From: Acetobacteraceae bacterium
GTDB lineage: Bacteria; Pseudomonadota; Alphaproteobacteria; Acetobacterales; Acetobacteraceae
Assembly (NCBI GenBank): GCA_027323595.1
Contig: DAHWBL010000242.1
Coordinates: 1 to 7,588, forward strand
Direction: 5' to 3'
DNA length: 7,588 nucleotides
Shown here one piece after another: positions 1-5,844 of this stretch (position 1 is its first letter; every line of letters begins with the position of its first letter). The notes under the pieces are model-generated. The model had not been told where the DNA came from, did no database searches, and was given only the letters and a program-made list of their open reading frames with translations. The position numbers were made by a program, and so were the translations under genes.

Positions 1-1
1 C

Positions 2-262
2 CATGCCGATGTGCTGCTGATCACCGGCCCGATCGCGAAGAACATGCGCGAGGCGCTGCTGCGCACCCACAATGCCATGCCGGGGCCGAAATGGGTGGTT
101 GCGGTCGGGGATTGTGCTGTTTGTGGCGGCATGTTTCGCGACAGCTACGCCTGCGATGGCAGCGCCGATTCGGTGCTGAATGTCGATCTGCGCATCGGCG
201 GCTGCCCGCCGGAGCCGGCACGGTTGCTGGAGGGGCTGCTGGCGCTGTTGGGGGCGCCTTAG
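2..262 (+). CDS. NuoB/HyfI-like [4Fe-4S] small subunit of a complex I-like or group 4 hydrogenase-like complex (C-terminal fragment)
   Basis: This is the 3' end of a gene that begins before the window; the frame is open from base 2 and stops at TAG 260-262. The visible product (about 86 residues) matches the end of the NuoB / 20-kDa small-subunit family: HADVLLITGP, a KWVVAVGDC segment and a C-terminal GCPPEP motif. In this family the Cys of the G-x-C segment and the Cys of GCPP are two of the four ligands of the N2-type (hydrogenase-proximal) [4Fe-4S] cluster; the first two ligands would lie upstream. The wording VAVGDCAVCGG resembles HyfI/HycG/CooL-like hydrogenase-complex subunits more than respiratory NuoB, which usually has MGSCANGGGYYHYSY here. 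Two further cysteines (DCAVC and SYAC) are unusual. The product would be a membrane-associated cytoplasmic electron-transfer subunit. The family call is fairly secure; the exact complex cannot be decided without the upstream genes. Confidence 0.8.
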   Translation, partial: HADVLLITGPIAKNMREALLRTHNAMPGPKWVVAVGDCAVCGGMFRDSYACDGSADSVLNVDLRIGGCPPEPARLLEGLLALLGAP

Positions 263-350
263 TCCCGCGGCCTGGACCGTGCTCGATGTCGACCTCGCCG
301 ATGGCGTGGTGAGCGGCTGGAGAGTCTTGATTTGGAGCTGTGACGCGCGG
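263..350. other. Intergenic gap between two convergent genes
   Basis: This 88-nt stretch separates the stop of the hydrogenase-like subunit from the stop of phoB. I see no gene and no clear intrinsic terminator: there is a small CGCC-GAT-GGCG hairpin near 297-307, but no T tract on either strand. A 17-bp segment (284-300) matches 401-417 inside the phoB 3' end at 16 of 17 positions. Confidence 0.5.
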
Positions 351-1112
351 TCAGATCGGGTCGGTATCGAGCGCGTAGCCGGCGGCGCGGACGGTGCGTA
401 CGATGTCGATCTCGCCGGGGCCGTTGATGGATTTGCGCAGCCGGCGGATGTGGACATCGACGGTTCTGGGTTCGACATGGATGTCCGCACCCCATACCGC
501 GTCGAGCAGTTCCTCACGCGAGAACACGCGGCGGGGATGCTGGATGAAAAATTCAAGCAACCGGAATTCGGTCGGACCGAGGTGGACCGCCCGGCCGTTG
601 CGCTGTACCCGGTGCGCGGAAAGATCCATGACCAGATCATGGAAATTGACCGTTCCCTTGTTGGTGACGGGGCTCGTGCGACGCAGCAGGGCGCGCACGC
701 GGGCGAGCAGGGCCTCCATGTTGAACGGCTTGGTGATGTAGTCGTCCGCGCCGGTGTTCAGGCCGCGCACCGCGTCCTGGTCTTCGGTGCGGGCGGTGAC
801 CATGATGATCGGCAGTTCGCGCGTGGCGGGGCGGCGACGCAGTTGGCGGCACACCTCGATGCCCGACAGCGTTGGCAGCATCCAGTCGAGCAGCACGAGA
901 TCGGGTTTGGCTTCGGCGACGCGCAGCAGCGCTTCCTGGCCGTCGGCGGCTTCCTCGACCCGGTAGCCTTGTTTTTCGAGGTTGTAGCGCAGCATGGTGG
1001 CGAGGGCCGCCTCGTCTTCGACCACCAGAACCAGCGGGCGGGCGCCGCCGGCGACCACATCGTTGAGCGGCGTGGTGAAGCCGGTGCTCGGGGTTTGCGG
1101 CGAGATGTTCAT
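351..1112 (-). CDS. phoB: Phosphate regulon response regulator PhoB (OmpR/PhoB family)
   Basis: This is a cytoplasmic two-component response regulator that, once phosphorylated, binds PHO boxes and activates phosphate-starvation genes. The 253-residue product has an N-terminal receiver domain (about 27-145) with the acidic pair E32-D33, phospho-acceptor D76 in LLDWMLP, T106 in MVTAR and K128 in TKPF. A winged-helix DNA-binding domain follows (about 150-250) with LGPTEFRLL at 178-186, the recognition-helix segment VEPRTVDVHIRRLRKS at 213-228 and the wing VRAAGYAL. It carries about 24 more N-terminal residues than E. coli PhoB. The ATG at 1112 is nevertheless supported by a perfect AGGAGG (1120-1125) 7 nt upstream. 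The start overlaps the phoU stop by 4 nt (ATGA), implying translational coupling. It is the last gene of the pst operon and probably autoregulated through the PHO box ahead of pstS. The cognate kinase PhoR is not in the window. Confidence 0.97.
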   Translation of the reverse strand: MNISPQTPSTGFTTPLNDVVAGGARPLVLVVEDEAALATMLRYNLEKQGYRVEEAADGQEALLRVAEAKPDLVLLDWMLPTLSGIEVCRQLRRRPATRELPIIMVTARTEDQDAVRGLNTGADDYITKPFNMEALLARVRALLRRTSPVTNKGTVNFHDLVMDLSAHRVQRNGRAVHLGPTEFRLLEFFIQHPRRVFSREELLDAVWGADIHVEPRTVDVHIRRLRKSINGPGEIDIVRTVRAAGYALDTDPI

Positions 1113-1840
1113 GGGGTGTCCTCCTCGGGCGGGCGCACCACGGCGTAGGCCGAGTTGTCGCCCTTGGGCCGGCCTTCGAGCAGCGGCTCTCCGGTGACGG
1201 AATAATAGATGGTTTCGGCGATGTTGGTGGCGTGGTCGCCGATGCGTTCGAGATTTTTGGCGATGAACAGAAGATGCGCGCAGGGTGTGATGTTGCGCGG
1301 GTCTTCCATCATGTAGGTGATCAGCTCGCGGAACAGCGCGTTGTAGATTTCGTCGATGCGCGCGTCCGAGCGCCAGACCTCGACGGCGAGCTCGACGTTG
1401 TTTTCACCGACGGCGTCGATGATGCTTTTGAGATTTTCCTGCACCAACTGGCACATATGGGCGATGCCGCCCATGCTGTAGGGCATGTTGAACTGGGCCA
1501 GCACGATGCTGCGCTTGGCGACATTGGCGGCGTAATCACCGATGCGTTCGAGATCGCCGGCGCATTTGAGAGCGGCGACGATGGCGCGCAGGTCGCCGGC
1601 CATGGGCTGGCGCAGCGCGAGCAGGCGGATGATGAATTGTTCGGCCTCGCGTTCGAGCGCATCGACTTTCGGGTCGAGCTCGATGGCGCGGTTGGCGGCG
1701 TCGCCGTCGCGCTCCACCACAGCGTCGGTGCAGGCCGCGACCTGGCTTTCGACGATGCCGCCCATCTGGGTCAGCAGGTCGCGCAGGCGGTTCAGCTCCT
1801 GTTCGTAGCTTTTGACGATGTGCTGGGGTGTGTCGGTCAT
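1109..1840 (-). CDS. phoU: Phosphate signalling protein PhoU
   Basis: PhoU is a cytoplasmic helical protein linking the PstSCAB transporter to PhoR/PhoB; it keeps the Pho regulon off when phosphate is plentiful and prevents toxic phosphate uptake. The 243-residue product shows the two-fold repeat of three-helix bundles. Each repeat has the metal-binding signature: LERIGDYAANVA at 97-108 and LERIGDHATNIAE at 197-209. After about residue 215 there is a short low-similarity tail (SVTGEPLLEGRPKGD onward). The frame is open much further upstream, into pstB, but the start at 1840 (MTDTPQHIVKSYEQEL) is chosen because it opens the conserved PhoU N-terminus. It also has a purine-rich GAGGGAG (1846-1852) 5 nt upstream, overlapping the pstB stop. 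The gap to pstB is 10 nt and the stop overlaps the phoB ATG. Confidence 0.97.
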   Translation of the reverse strand: MTDTPQHIVKSYEQELNRLRDLLTQMGGIVESQVAACTDAVVERDGDAANRAIELDPKVDALEREAEQFIIRLLALRQPMAGDLRAIVAALKCAGDLERIGDYAANVAKRSIVLAQFNMPYSMGGIAHMCQLVQENLKSIIDAVGENNVELAVEVWRSDARIDEIYNALFRELITYMMEDPRNITPCAHLLFIAKNLERIGDHATNIAETIYYSVTGEPLLEGRPKGDNSAYAVVRPPEEDTP

Positions 1841-1850
1841 GCGCGCTCCC

Positions 1851-2660
1851 TCAGCCGAACCGGCCGGTGATGTATTCCTGTGTGCGCTTTTGCGTCGGCG
1901 CGGTGAAGATCTGCGCCGCCGCGCCGACCTCGACCAGTTCGCCGAGATAGAAGAATGCGACCTGGTCCGCGCATCGGGCGGCCTGCTGCATGTTGTGGGT
2001 GACGATGGCGATGGTGAAATCCTTCTTGAGCTCGTCAAGAAGTTCCTCGATTTTCAGGGTGCTGATCGGGTCGAGCGCGCTGGTTGGCTCGTCGAACAGG
2101 ATCACCTCGGGGCGCACCGCGATGGTGCGCGCGATGCACAGACGCTGTTGCTGGCCGCCGGACAGGCCGAGCGCGGAACTGTTGAGCCGGTCCTTCGCCT
2201 CGTCCCACAAAGCGGCGCGGGTGAGCGACCATTCCACCCGTTCGTCCATCGCCGCCTTGCCGAGGGATTCGTGCAGGCGCACGCCGAAGGCGATGTTGTT
2301 GTAGATCGACATCGCAAAGGGCGTGGGCTTTTGGAACACCATACCGACGCGGCTGCGCAGATAATTCAGCTCGATCCCGTCATCGAGGATGTTGACGCCG
2401 TCCATCCACACCTGGCCGGTGGCGCGTTGTCCGGGATAAAGATCGTACATGCGGTTGAGCACGCGCAGCAGCGTGGATTTGCCGCAGCCCGATGGACCGA
2501 TCATGCCGGTGATCTGGCGCTCCGGCAGGTCGAGATTGATGCCCTTGAGCGCGCGGTTGGCGCCGTAGAAAAATTCCAGATCGCGCATCGAGATGCGCGC
2601 GGGCACCGCATCGGTGAGGGTGGCGGCGGTGGCGGTTTCGGTTGCGATGCCAAGCATCAT
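1851..2660 (-). CDS. pstB: Phosphate ABC transporter ATP-binding protein PstB
   Basis: PstB is the cytoplasmic ATPase that powers high-affinity phosphate import through PstC/PstA. The 269-residue product contains every ABC motif in order: Walker A GPSGCGKST (55-63), Q-loop Q110 in VFQKPTPF, signature LSGGQQQR (166-173), Walker B VILFDE (186-191) with catalytic E191, D-loop SALD (194-197) and H-loop H222 in VTHNM. FQKPTPFAMSIYNN and the C-terminal QEYITGRFG are PstB-specific features that separate it from other ABC ATPases. The start is one of two adjacent ATG codons (2660 or 2657), preceded by AAGGAAA 6-9 nt upstream. The roughly 20 residues before ARISMRDLEFFYG are a poorly conserved leader. 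It sits 30 nt after pstA and 10 nt before phoU. Confidence 0.98.
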   Translation of the reverse strand: MMLGIATETATAATLTDAVPARISMRDLEFFYGANRALKGINLDLPERQITGMIGPSGCGKSTLLRVLNRMYDLYPGQRATGQVWMDGVNILDDGIELNYLRSRVGMVFQKPTPFAMSIYNNIAFGVRLHESLGKAAMDERVEWSLTRAALWDEAKDRLNSSALGLSGGQQQRLCIARTIAVRPEVILFDEPTSALDPISTLKIEELLDELKKDFTIAIVTHNMQQAARCADQVAFFYLGELVEVGAAAQIFTAPTQKRTQEYITGRFG

Positions 2661-2690
2661 CTGGTGTTTCCTTGTGCCTGCGCCATGATC

Positions 2691-3536
2691 CTATCCATTC
2701 CGCTCGCGCAGCAGGAAGCGGGCACCGACGCTGACGATGAGCACGAACATGGTCATCAGCAATGCCCCGGCCCAGGCGAGCGCGTGCCAGGCATCATAGG
2801 GTGCGAGCGCGAACTGGAAGATCACGACCGGGATGTTGGCCATCGGCTCGGCCAGGTCGGCGGACCAATACTGGTTGTTGAGGGCGGTGAACAGCAGCGG
2901 CGCGGTCTCCCCGCTGATGCGCGCCACGCCGAGCAGCAGGCCGGTGAGAATGCCGGTGCGGGCGGCGGGATACAGCACCGAGAGCGTCATTTTCCATTTC
3001 GGCGCACCCAGCGCGAGGGCGGCCTCGCGCAACTGCGTCGGTACCAGCCGCATGGTCTCGTCGGTGGTGCGCACCACCACCGGCAACAGGATGAAGCCCA
3101 GCGAGACCGCGCCGGCCCAGCCGGAGAAATGTCCGCTCTGGCGCACCACCAGCTCATAGACGAACAGGCCGATGACGATGGAGGGCGCGGAAAGAAGGAT
3201 GTCGTTGACGAAGCGGATGAGCTCGGCGAGCGCGTTCTTTTTGCCGAACTCGGCCAGATGGGTGCCGGCCATGATGCCGATCGGCGCGCCGAGCAGCACC
3301 GCGACGGCGATCATGATGCCGCTGCCCGCGATGGCGTTCAGCAGCCCGCCATCCGAGCCGGGCGGGGGCGTCATCTGTGTGATCAGCTTGAGGTTGAGCG
3401 CCTGGTAGCCGTTGATGACGGTGGTGAGTAAAATCCAGACCAGCCAGAACAGGCCGAACACCGTGGCCAGGGTGGAGGCGCCCAGGGCCGCGATGTTGGT
3501 GAACTGGCGGCGCCGCGAGCGCAGGGTGCGGGCCAT
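2691..3536 (-). CDS. pstA: Phosphate ABC transporter permease PstA
   Basis: PstA is one of the two inner-membrane permeases of the PstSCAB phosphate importer and pairs with PstC to form the channel. The 281-residue product has a basic N-terminus, a first membrane segment at about 18-42, a periplasmic loop (ITQMTPPPGSDGGLLNAI), and further membrane segments near 68-90, 113-133, 139-156, 193-218 and 253-275. The cytoplasmic EAA coupling loop that docks on PstB is LREAALALGAPKWKMTLSVL (169-188). GARISGETAPLLFTALN-type sequence (about 203-220, here GVARISGETAPLLF) is characteristic of PstA. The ATG at 3536 lies 1 nt after the pstC stop (TGA-C-ATG) with GAGGG upstream inside the pstC end, so translation is probably coupled. 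The stop is TAG at 2691-2693. Confidence 0.97.
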   Translation of the reverse strand: MARTLRSRRRQFTNIAALGASTLATVFGLFWLVWILLTTVINGYQALNLKLITQMTPPPGSDGGLLNAIAGSGIMIAVAVLLGAPIGIMAGTHLAEFGKKNALAELIRFVNDILLSAPSIVIGLFVYELVVRQSGHFSGWAGAVSLGFILLPVVVRTTDETMRLVPTQLREAALALGAPKWKMTLSVLYPAARTGILTGLLLGVARISGETAPLLFTALNNQYWSADLAEPMANIPVVIFQFALAPYDAWHALAWAGALLMTMFVLIVSVGARFLLRERNG

Positions 3537-3537
3537 G

Positions 3538-4524
3538 TCAGTTGCCCTCGTTGCGGGCGAGCCGCAGCAGCATGATCTTGGCGGCGGCGAGCACGATGAA
3601 GGTGACGACGAACAGCAGGAACCCCAGCGCGATCAGCGAGGAGAGATAGATATCGGAATCCGCTTCGGTGAATTCGTTGGCGATGGCCGCGGCGATGGAG
3701 TTGCCCGGCATGAGCAGCGAGGCGCTGAGTTCGTGCGCGTTGCCGAGCACGAAGGTGACGGCCATGGTTTCACCCAGCGCGCGACCCAGGCCCAGGAAGA
3801 TGCCGCCGACGACGGCGGTGCGGGTGTAGGGCAGCACCACGCCGCTCACCACCTCCCAGCGGGTGGCGCCGAGCGCGAAGGCGGCCTCGCGCAGCGAGGG
3901 CGGCACCAGGGCGAACACATCGCGCATCACCGAGGAGATGAAGGGGATGATCATGACGCCCAGGATGATGCCCGCGGTGAGCATGCCGATGCCCAGCGGC
4001 GGGCCTTGGAACAGCGCGCCGAGCAGTGGCAGATCGCCCAGGTGGTCGGTCAGCCAGGGTTCGATGTGGTCGGACATGTAGGGGACGAAAACGAACAGGC
4101 CCCACATGCCGTATATGATGCTGGGGATGCCGGCCAGCAGCTCGATGGCCGCCGCGATCGGGCCGCGCAGGCGGCGGGGGCTGACCTCGGTGAGGAAGAT
4201 CGCGATGCCAAAGCTGACCGGCACCGCGATGAGCATGGCCAGCGCCGAGGACAGCAGCGTGCCGTAGATCGGCACCGCAGCGCCGAAATCCTGGCGCACC
4301 GGGTTCCAGGCGACGTGGTAGAGAAAGCCCAGGCCGAATTTCATCAGCGCAGGCAGCCCGCCATAGAGCATCGACAGCGCGGCGGCGGACAGGCTGATCA
4401 GCACGAACAGGGCGGCGAACAGGGCGGCGGCGCGGAAGAGGGCATCGCCGGCGGCACCGCGGGCGCGGCGGGCCGGTTGGGCGGTGGGTGCGGTCATCGC
4501 GGTGGCGGTGGCGGGGGGCGACAT
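3538..4524 (-). CDS. pstC: Phosphate ABC transporter permease PstC
   Basis: PstC is the second inner-membrane permease of the phosphate importer. From the chosen start the product is 328 residues, normal for the family. There is a first membrane segment at about 32-54, the AVPIYGTLLSSALAMLIAVP segment at about 83-103, the ELLAGIPSIIYGMWG signature (128-142), the EAA coupling loop LREAAFALGATRWEVVSGV (211-229) followed by LPY, and GLGRALGETMAVTFVLGN (245-262). The start is uncertain. ATG 4524 (MSPPATATAMTAPT) has only a weak AGGAAA about 12 nt upstream. ATG 4497 (MTAPTAQPARR) is also possible. A longer form from ATG 4608 is unlikely because that ATG sits in the loop of a perfect GC hairpin and would add a repetitive PPDHL leader with no homology I recognise. 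It follows pstS after a 106-nt gap and almost abuts pstA. Confidence 0.95.
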   Translation of the reverse strand: MSPPATATAMTAPTAQPARRARGAAGDALFRAAALFAALFVLISLSAAALSMLYGGLPALMKFGLGFLYHVAWNPVRQDFGAAVPIYGTLLSSALAMLIAVPVSFGIAIFLTEVSPRRLRGPIAAAIELLAGIPSIIYGMWGLFVFVPYMSDHIEPWLTDHLGDLPLLGALFQGPPLGIGMLTAGIILGVMIIPFISSVMRDVFALVPPSLREAAFALGATRWEVVSGVVLPYTRTAVVGGIFLGLGRALGETMAVTFVLGNAHELSASLLMPGNSIAAAIANEFTEADSDIYLSSLIALGFLLFVVTFIVLAAAKIMLLRLARNEGN

Positions 4525-4556
4525 CGCGCGAACGGCTTTCCTGGTCAGGTCGGCGG

Positions 4557-4601
4557 GGTGGTCAGGCGGGAGGTGGTCAGGCGGAAGGCGGGCAGGCGGG
4601 C
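4557..4601. repeat. Three 15-bp tandem repeats between pstS and pstC
   Basis: Three consecutive 15-bp units lie at 4557-4571, 4572-4586 and 4587-4601. The first two differ at one position (GGTGGTCAGGCGGGA and GGTGGTCAGGCGGAA); the third is degenerate (GGCGGGCAGGCGGGC). A further partial copy of the TGGTCAGG core sits at 4542-4549. Because the unit is a multiple of three and lies in the pstC frame, it would encode PPDHL repeats if translation began upstream at 4608. The third unit overlaps one arm of the neighbouring hairpin. Confidence 0.75.
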
Positions 4602-4618
4602 CGGGCATGGCCCGCCTG
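4593..4618 (-). promoter_or_regulatory. GC-rich intercistronic hairpin between pstS and pstC
   Basis: On the transcribed (minus) strand this forms a perfect 10-bp stem with arm CAGGCGGGCC (4609-4618) and its exact complement (4593-4602), closed by a 6-nt AUGCCC loop (4603-4608). It begins 12 nt after the pstS stop. No T tract follows, so it is not a standard intrinsic terminator. Its position fits an mRNA-stabilising or partially attenuating structure of the sort that lets the periplasmic binding protein be made in excess over its membrane partners; that role is inference from ABC importer operons generally. Confidence 0.65.
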
Positions 4619-4630
4619 TTGTCTTGTGCC

Positions 4631-5650
4631 TCAGCGGATGTTGGATTTCCAGGAGGCTTCGATCTGGGTCACCAGCGGCGCGGGCAGCGGCACGTAATCG
4701 AGCGCGCTGGCGAGCGACTGGCCGCTTTCGAGCGCCCATTTGAAGAAATCGAGCGTCTGGGCGGTGCGGGCGGCATCCTTGGGCTGGCGATACATCAGCA
4801 CGAACACGGTGGCGCTGATCGGGTAGGCGGTGGCGCCGGGTGCGTTGGTGATCACCAGGTAGAAGTCGTTTGCCTTGGCCCAGTCCGCGCTGGCGGCGGC
4901 GGCCTGGAAGGCGCTGGCCTCAGGCGTGATGAAATTGCCGGCGGCGTTGCGGACCAGGCCGAATTTCATCTTGTTTTGCAGCACATAGGCGTATTCGACG
5001 TAGCCGATCGAACCCTTGATCCGGTTCACATATTCGGCGACGCCCTCGTTGCCCTTGCCGCCGACTCCGACCGGCCAGGCGACCGAGGTGCCTTCGCCGA
5101 CTTTTTCCTTCCACTCCGGGCTGACCTTGGAGAGGTAATTCACCCAGTTGAAGGTGGTGCCCGAACCGTCGGAGCGATGCACGATATTGACGGCGATGTC
5201 AGGCAGCTTGACCGAGGGGTTGAGGGCGGCGATGGCCGGATCGTTCCAGCGCTTGATCTTGCCCAGATAGAGGTCGGCGAGCAGCTCGCCGCTGAAGCGC
5301 AACTGGCCGGCGGCGATGCCCTCGACATTGACCACCGGCACCACGCCGCCGATGACCAGCGGGAACTGGGTGAGGCCGGCCGCGGCGAGCTGGTCCGGCG
5401 GCAGCGGCGCGTCCGAGGCGCCGAAATCCACCGTCGCGGCCTTGATCTGCGCGATGCCGCCGCCCGAGCCGATCGACTGGTAGTTGACCTGCACGCCCTT
5501 GAGCTTGTTGTAGGCCTCCGACCATTTCGACAGGACCGGGTAGACGAAGGTCGATCCGGCGCCGGTGATGGATTGCGCGCCCGCCGGCGCGGCGAGCAGG
5601 CTTGCGGCGAGCGTCACCGCGGCCAGCCTCTTGAGGGAAACGAGCGTCAT
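4631..5650 (-). CDS. pstS: Phosphate ABC transporter periplasmic substrate-binding protein PstS
   Basis: PstS captures phosphate in the periplasm and delivers it to PstC/PstA. The 339-residue precursor begins with a Sec signal peptide: positive MTLVSLKR, a hydrophobic core and a likely signal peptidase I site after A25 (PAGA|QS). There is no lipobox Cys. Phosphate-binding segments are all present: ITGAGSTFVYP (28-38), YQSIGSGGGIAQI (57-69), DFGASDAPL (75-83) and the VHRSDGSGTTFNWVNYLS loop (157-174), with NEGVAEYVNRIKGSIGYVEY (201-220) further on. The frame is open to 5770, but ATG 5650 is chosen because it opens the signal peptide and has AGGAGG 4-5 nt upstream. It is the first gene of the pst-pho operon, with a PHO-box match about 100 bp upstream. 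Confidence 0.97.
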   Translation of the reverse strand: MTLVSLKRLAAVTLAASLLAAPAGAQSITGAGSTFVYPVLSKWSEAYNKLKGVQVNYQSIGSGGGIAQIKAATVDFGASDAPLPPDQLAAAGLTQFPLVIGGVVPVVNVEGIAAGQLRFSGELLADLYLGKIKRWNDPAIAALNPSVKLPDIAVNIVHRSDGSGTTFNWVNYLSKVSPEWKEKVGEGTSVAWPVGVGGKGNEGVAEYVNRIKGSIGYVEYAYVLQNKMKFGLVRNAAGNFITPEASAFQAAAASADWAKANDFYLVITNAPGATAYPISATVFVLMYRQPKDAARTAQTLDFFKWALESGQSLASALDYVPLPAPLVTQIEASWKSNIR

Positions 5651-5736
5651 CGAACCTCCTGATCCTGCTGCTGGCCGGCCCGTGGCGGGGCGACGGCCCT
5701 GTGTTGGCGGCCGCACCCTACGCGGCGGCGGCGCCA

Positions 5737-5742
5737 TATTTA
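5737..5742 (-). promoter_or_regulatory. Candidate -10 element of the pstS promoter
   Basis: TAAATA on the minus strand lies 10 nt downstream of the PHO-box match, the geometry expected when PhoB replaces -35 recognition. Transcription would begin near 5730, giving a leader of about 80 nt before the pstS ATG. The exact hexamer is ambiguous because the surrounding AATAAATAT offers several registers. Confidence 0.5.
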
Positions 5743-5752
5743 TTGCGGATTT

Positions 5753-5770
5753 ATGAAGCTTCGATGACAA
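5753..5770 (-). promoter_or_regulatory. PHO box (PhoB binding site) upstream of pstS
   Basis: Read on the minus strand this is TTGTCAT-CGAA-GCTTCAT: two 7-nt half sites spaced by 4 nt, against the consensus CTGTCAT-N4-CTGTCAT. The upstream half matches at 6 of 7 positions; the downstream half matches at 4 of 7 (the TCAT end). An AT-rich -10-like element follows 10 nt later. It sits in the only long gap upstream of the operon, so the whole pstSCAB-phoU-phoB unit is probably PhoB-activated and phoB autoregulated. Confidence 0.7.
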
Positions 5771-5844
5771 CCGCCGGCGCGGATCGCAGCGGCGGCGCAG
5801 CAGATTCCGATGAATTTACGTTTTTATAGTGTGATTTTAGACGG

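Noticed and set aside
1841..2038. 66-residue upstream extension of PhoU
   Set aside because: It lies inside pstB in another frame and is low-complexity Ser/Arg sequence; the conserved PhoU N-terminus starts at 1840.
4542..4581. Repeated CCTGACCA (minus strand) as a second PHO box ahead of pstC
   Set aside because: The copies are 15 and 17 bp apart, not the 11 bp required, and the half site diverges from CTGTCAT.
4525..4608. 28-residue N-terminal extension of PstC starting at ATG 4608
   Set aside because: The ATG lies in a hairpin loop, has no ribosome binding site, and the extension is a translated DNA repeat rather than conserved protein.
1812..4743. Very long open frames on the plus strand opposite phoU, pstB, pstA and pstC (hundreds of residues)
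   Set aside because: They are antisense shadows typical of GC-rich DNA. Their translations are rich in His, Gly, Asp and Arg with no family motifs, while the minus strand encodes complete, motif-verified Pst proteins.
5651..5770. 40-residue upstream extension of PstS
   Set aside because: It would bury the signal peptide and includes the PHO box and -10 region; ATG 5650 has AGGAGG directly upstream.
5823..5828. TATAAA on the minus strand downstream of the Rrf2 gene as a second pst promoter
   Set aside because: No -35 at a suitable distance was found; it may just be AT-rich spacer. The same stretch has no hairpin that would make it a terminator for the Rrf2 gene.
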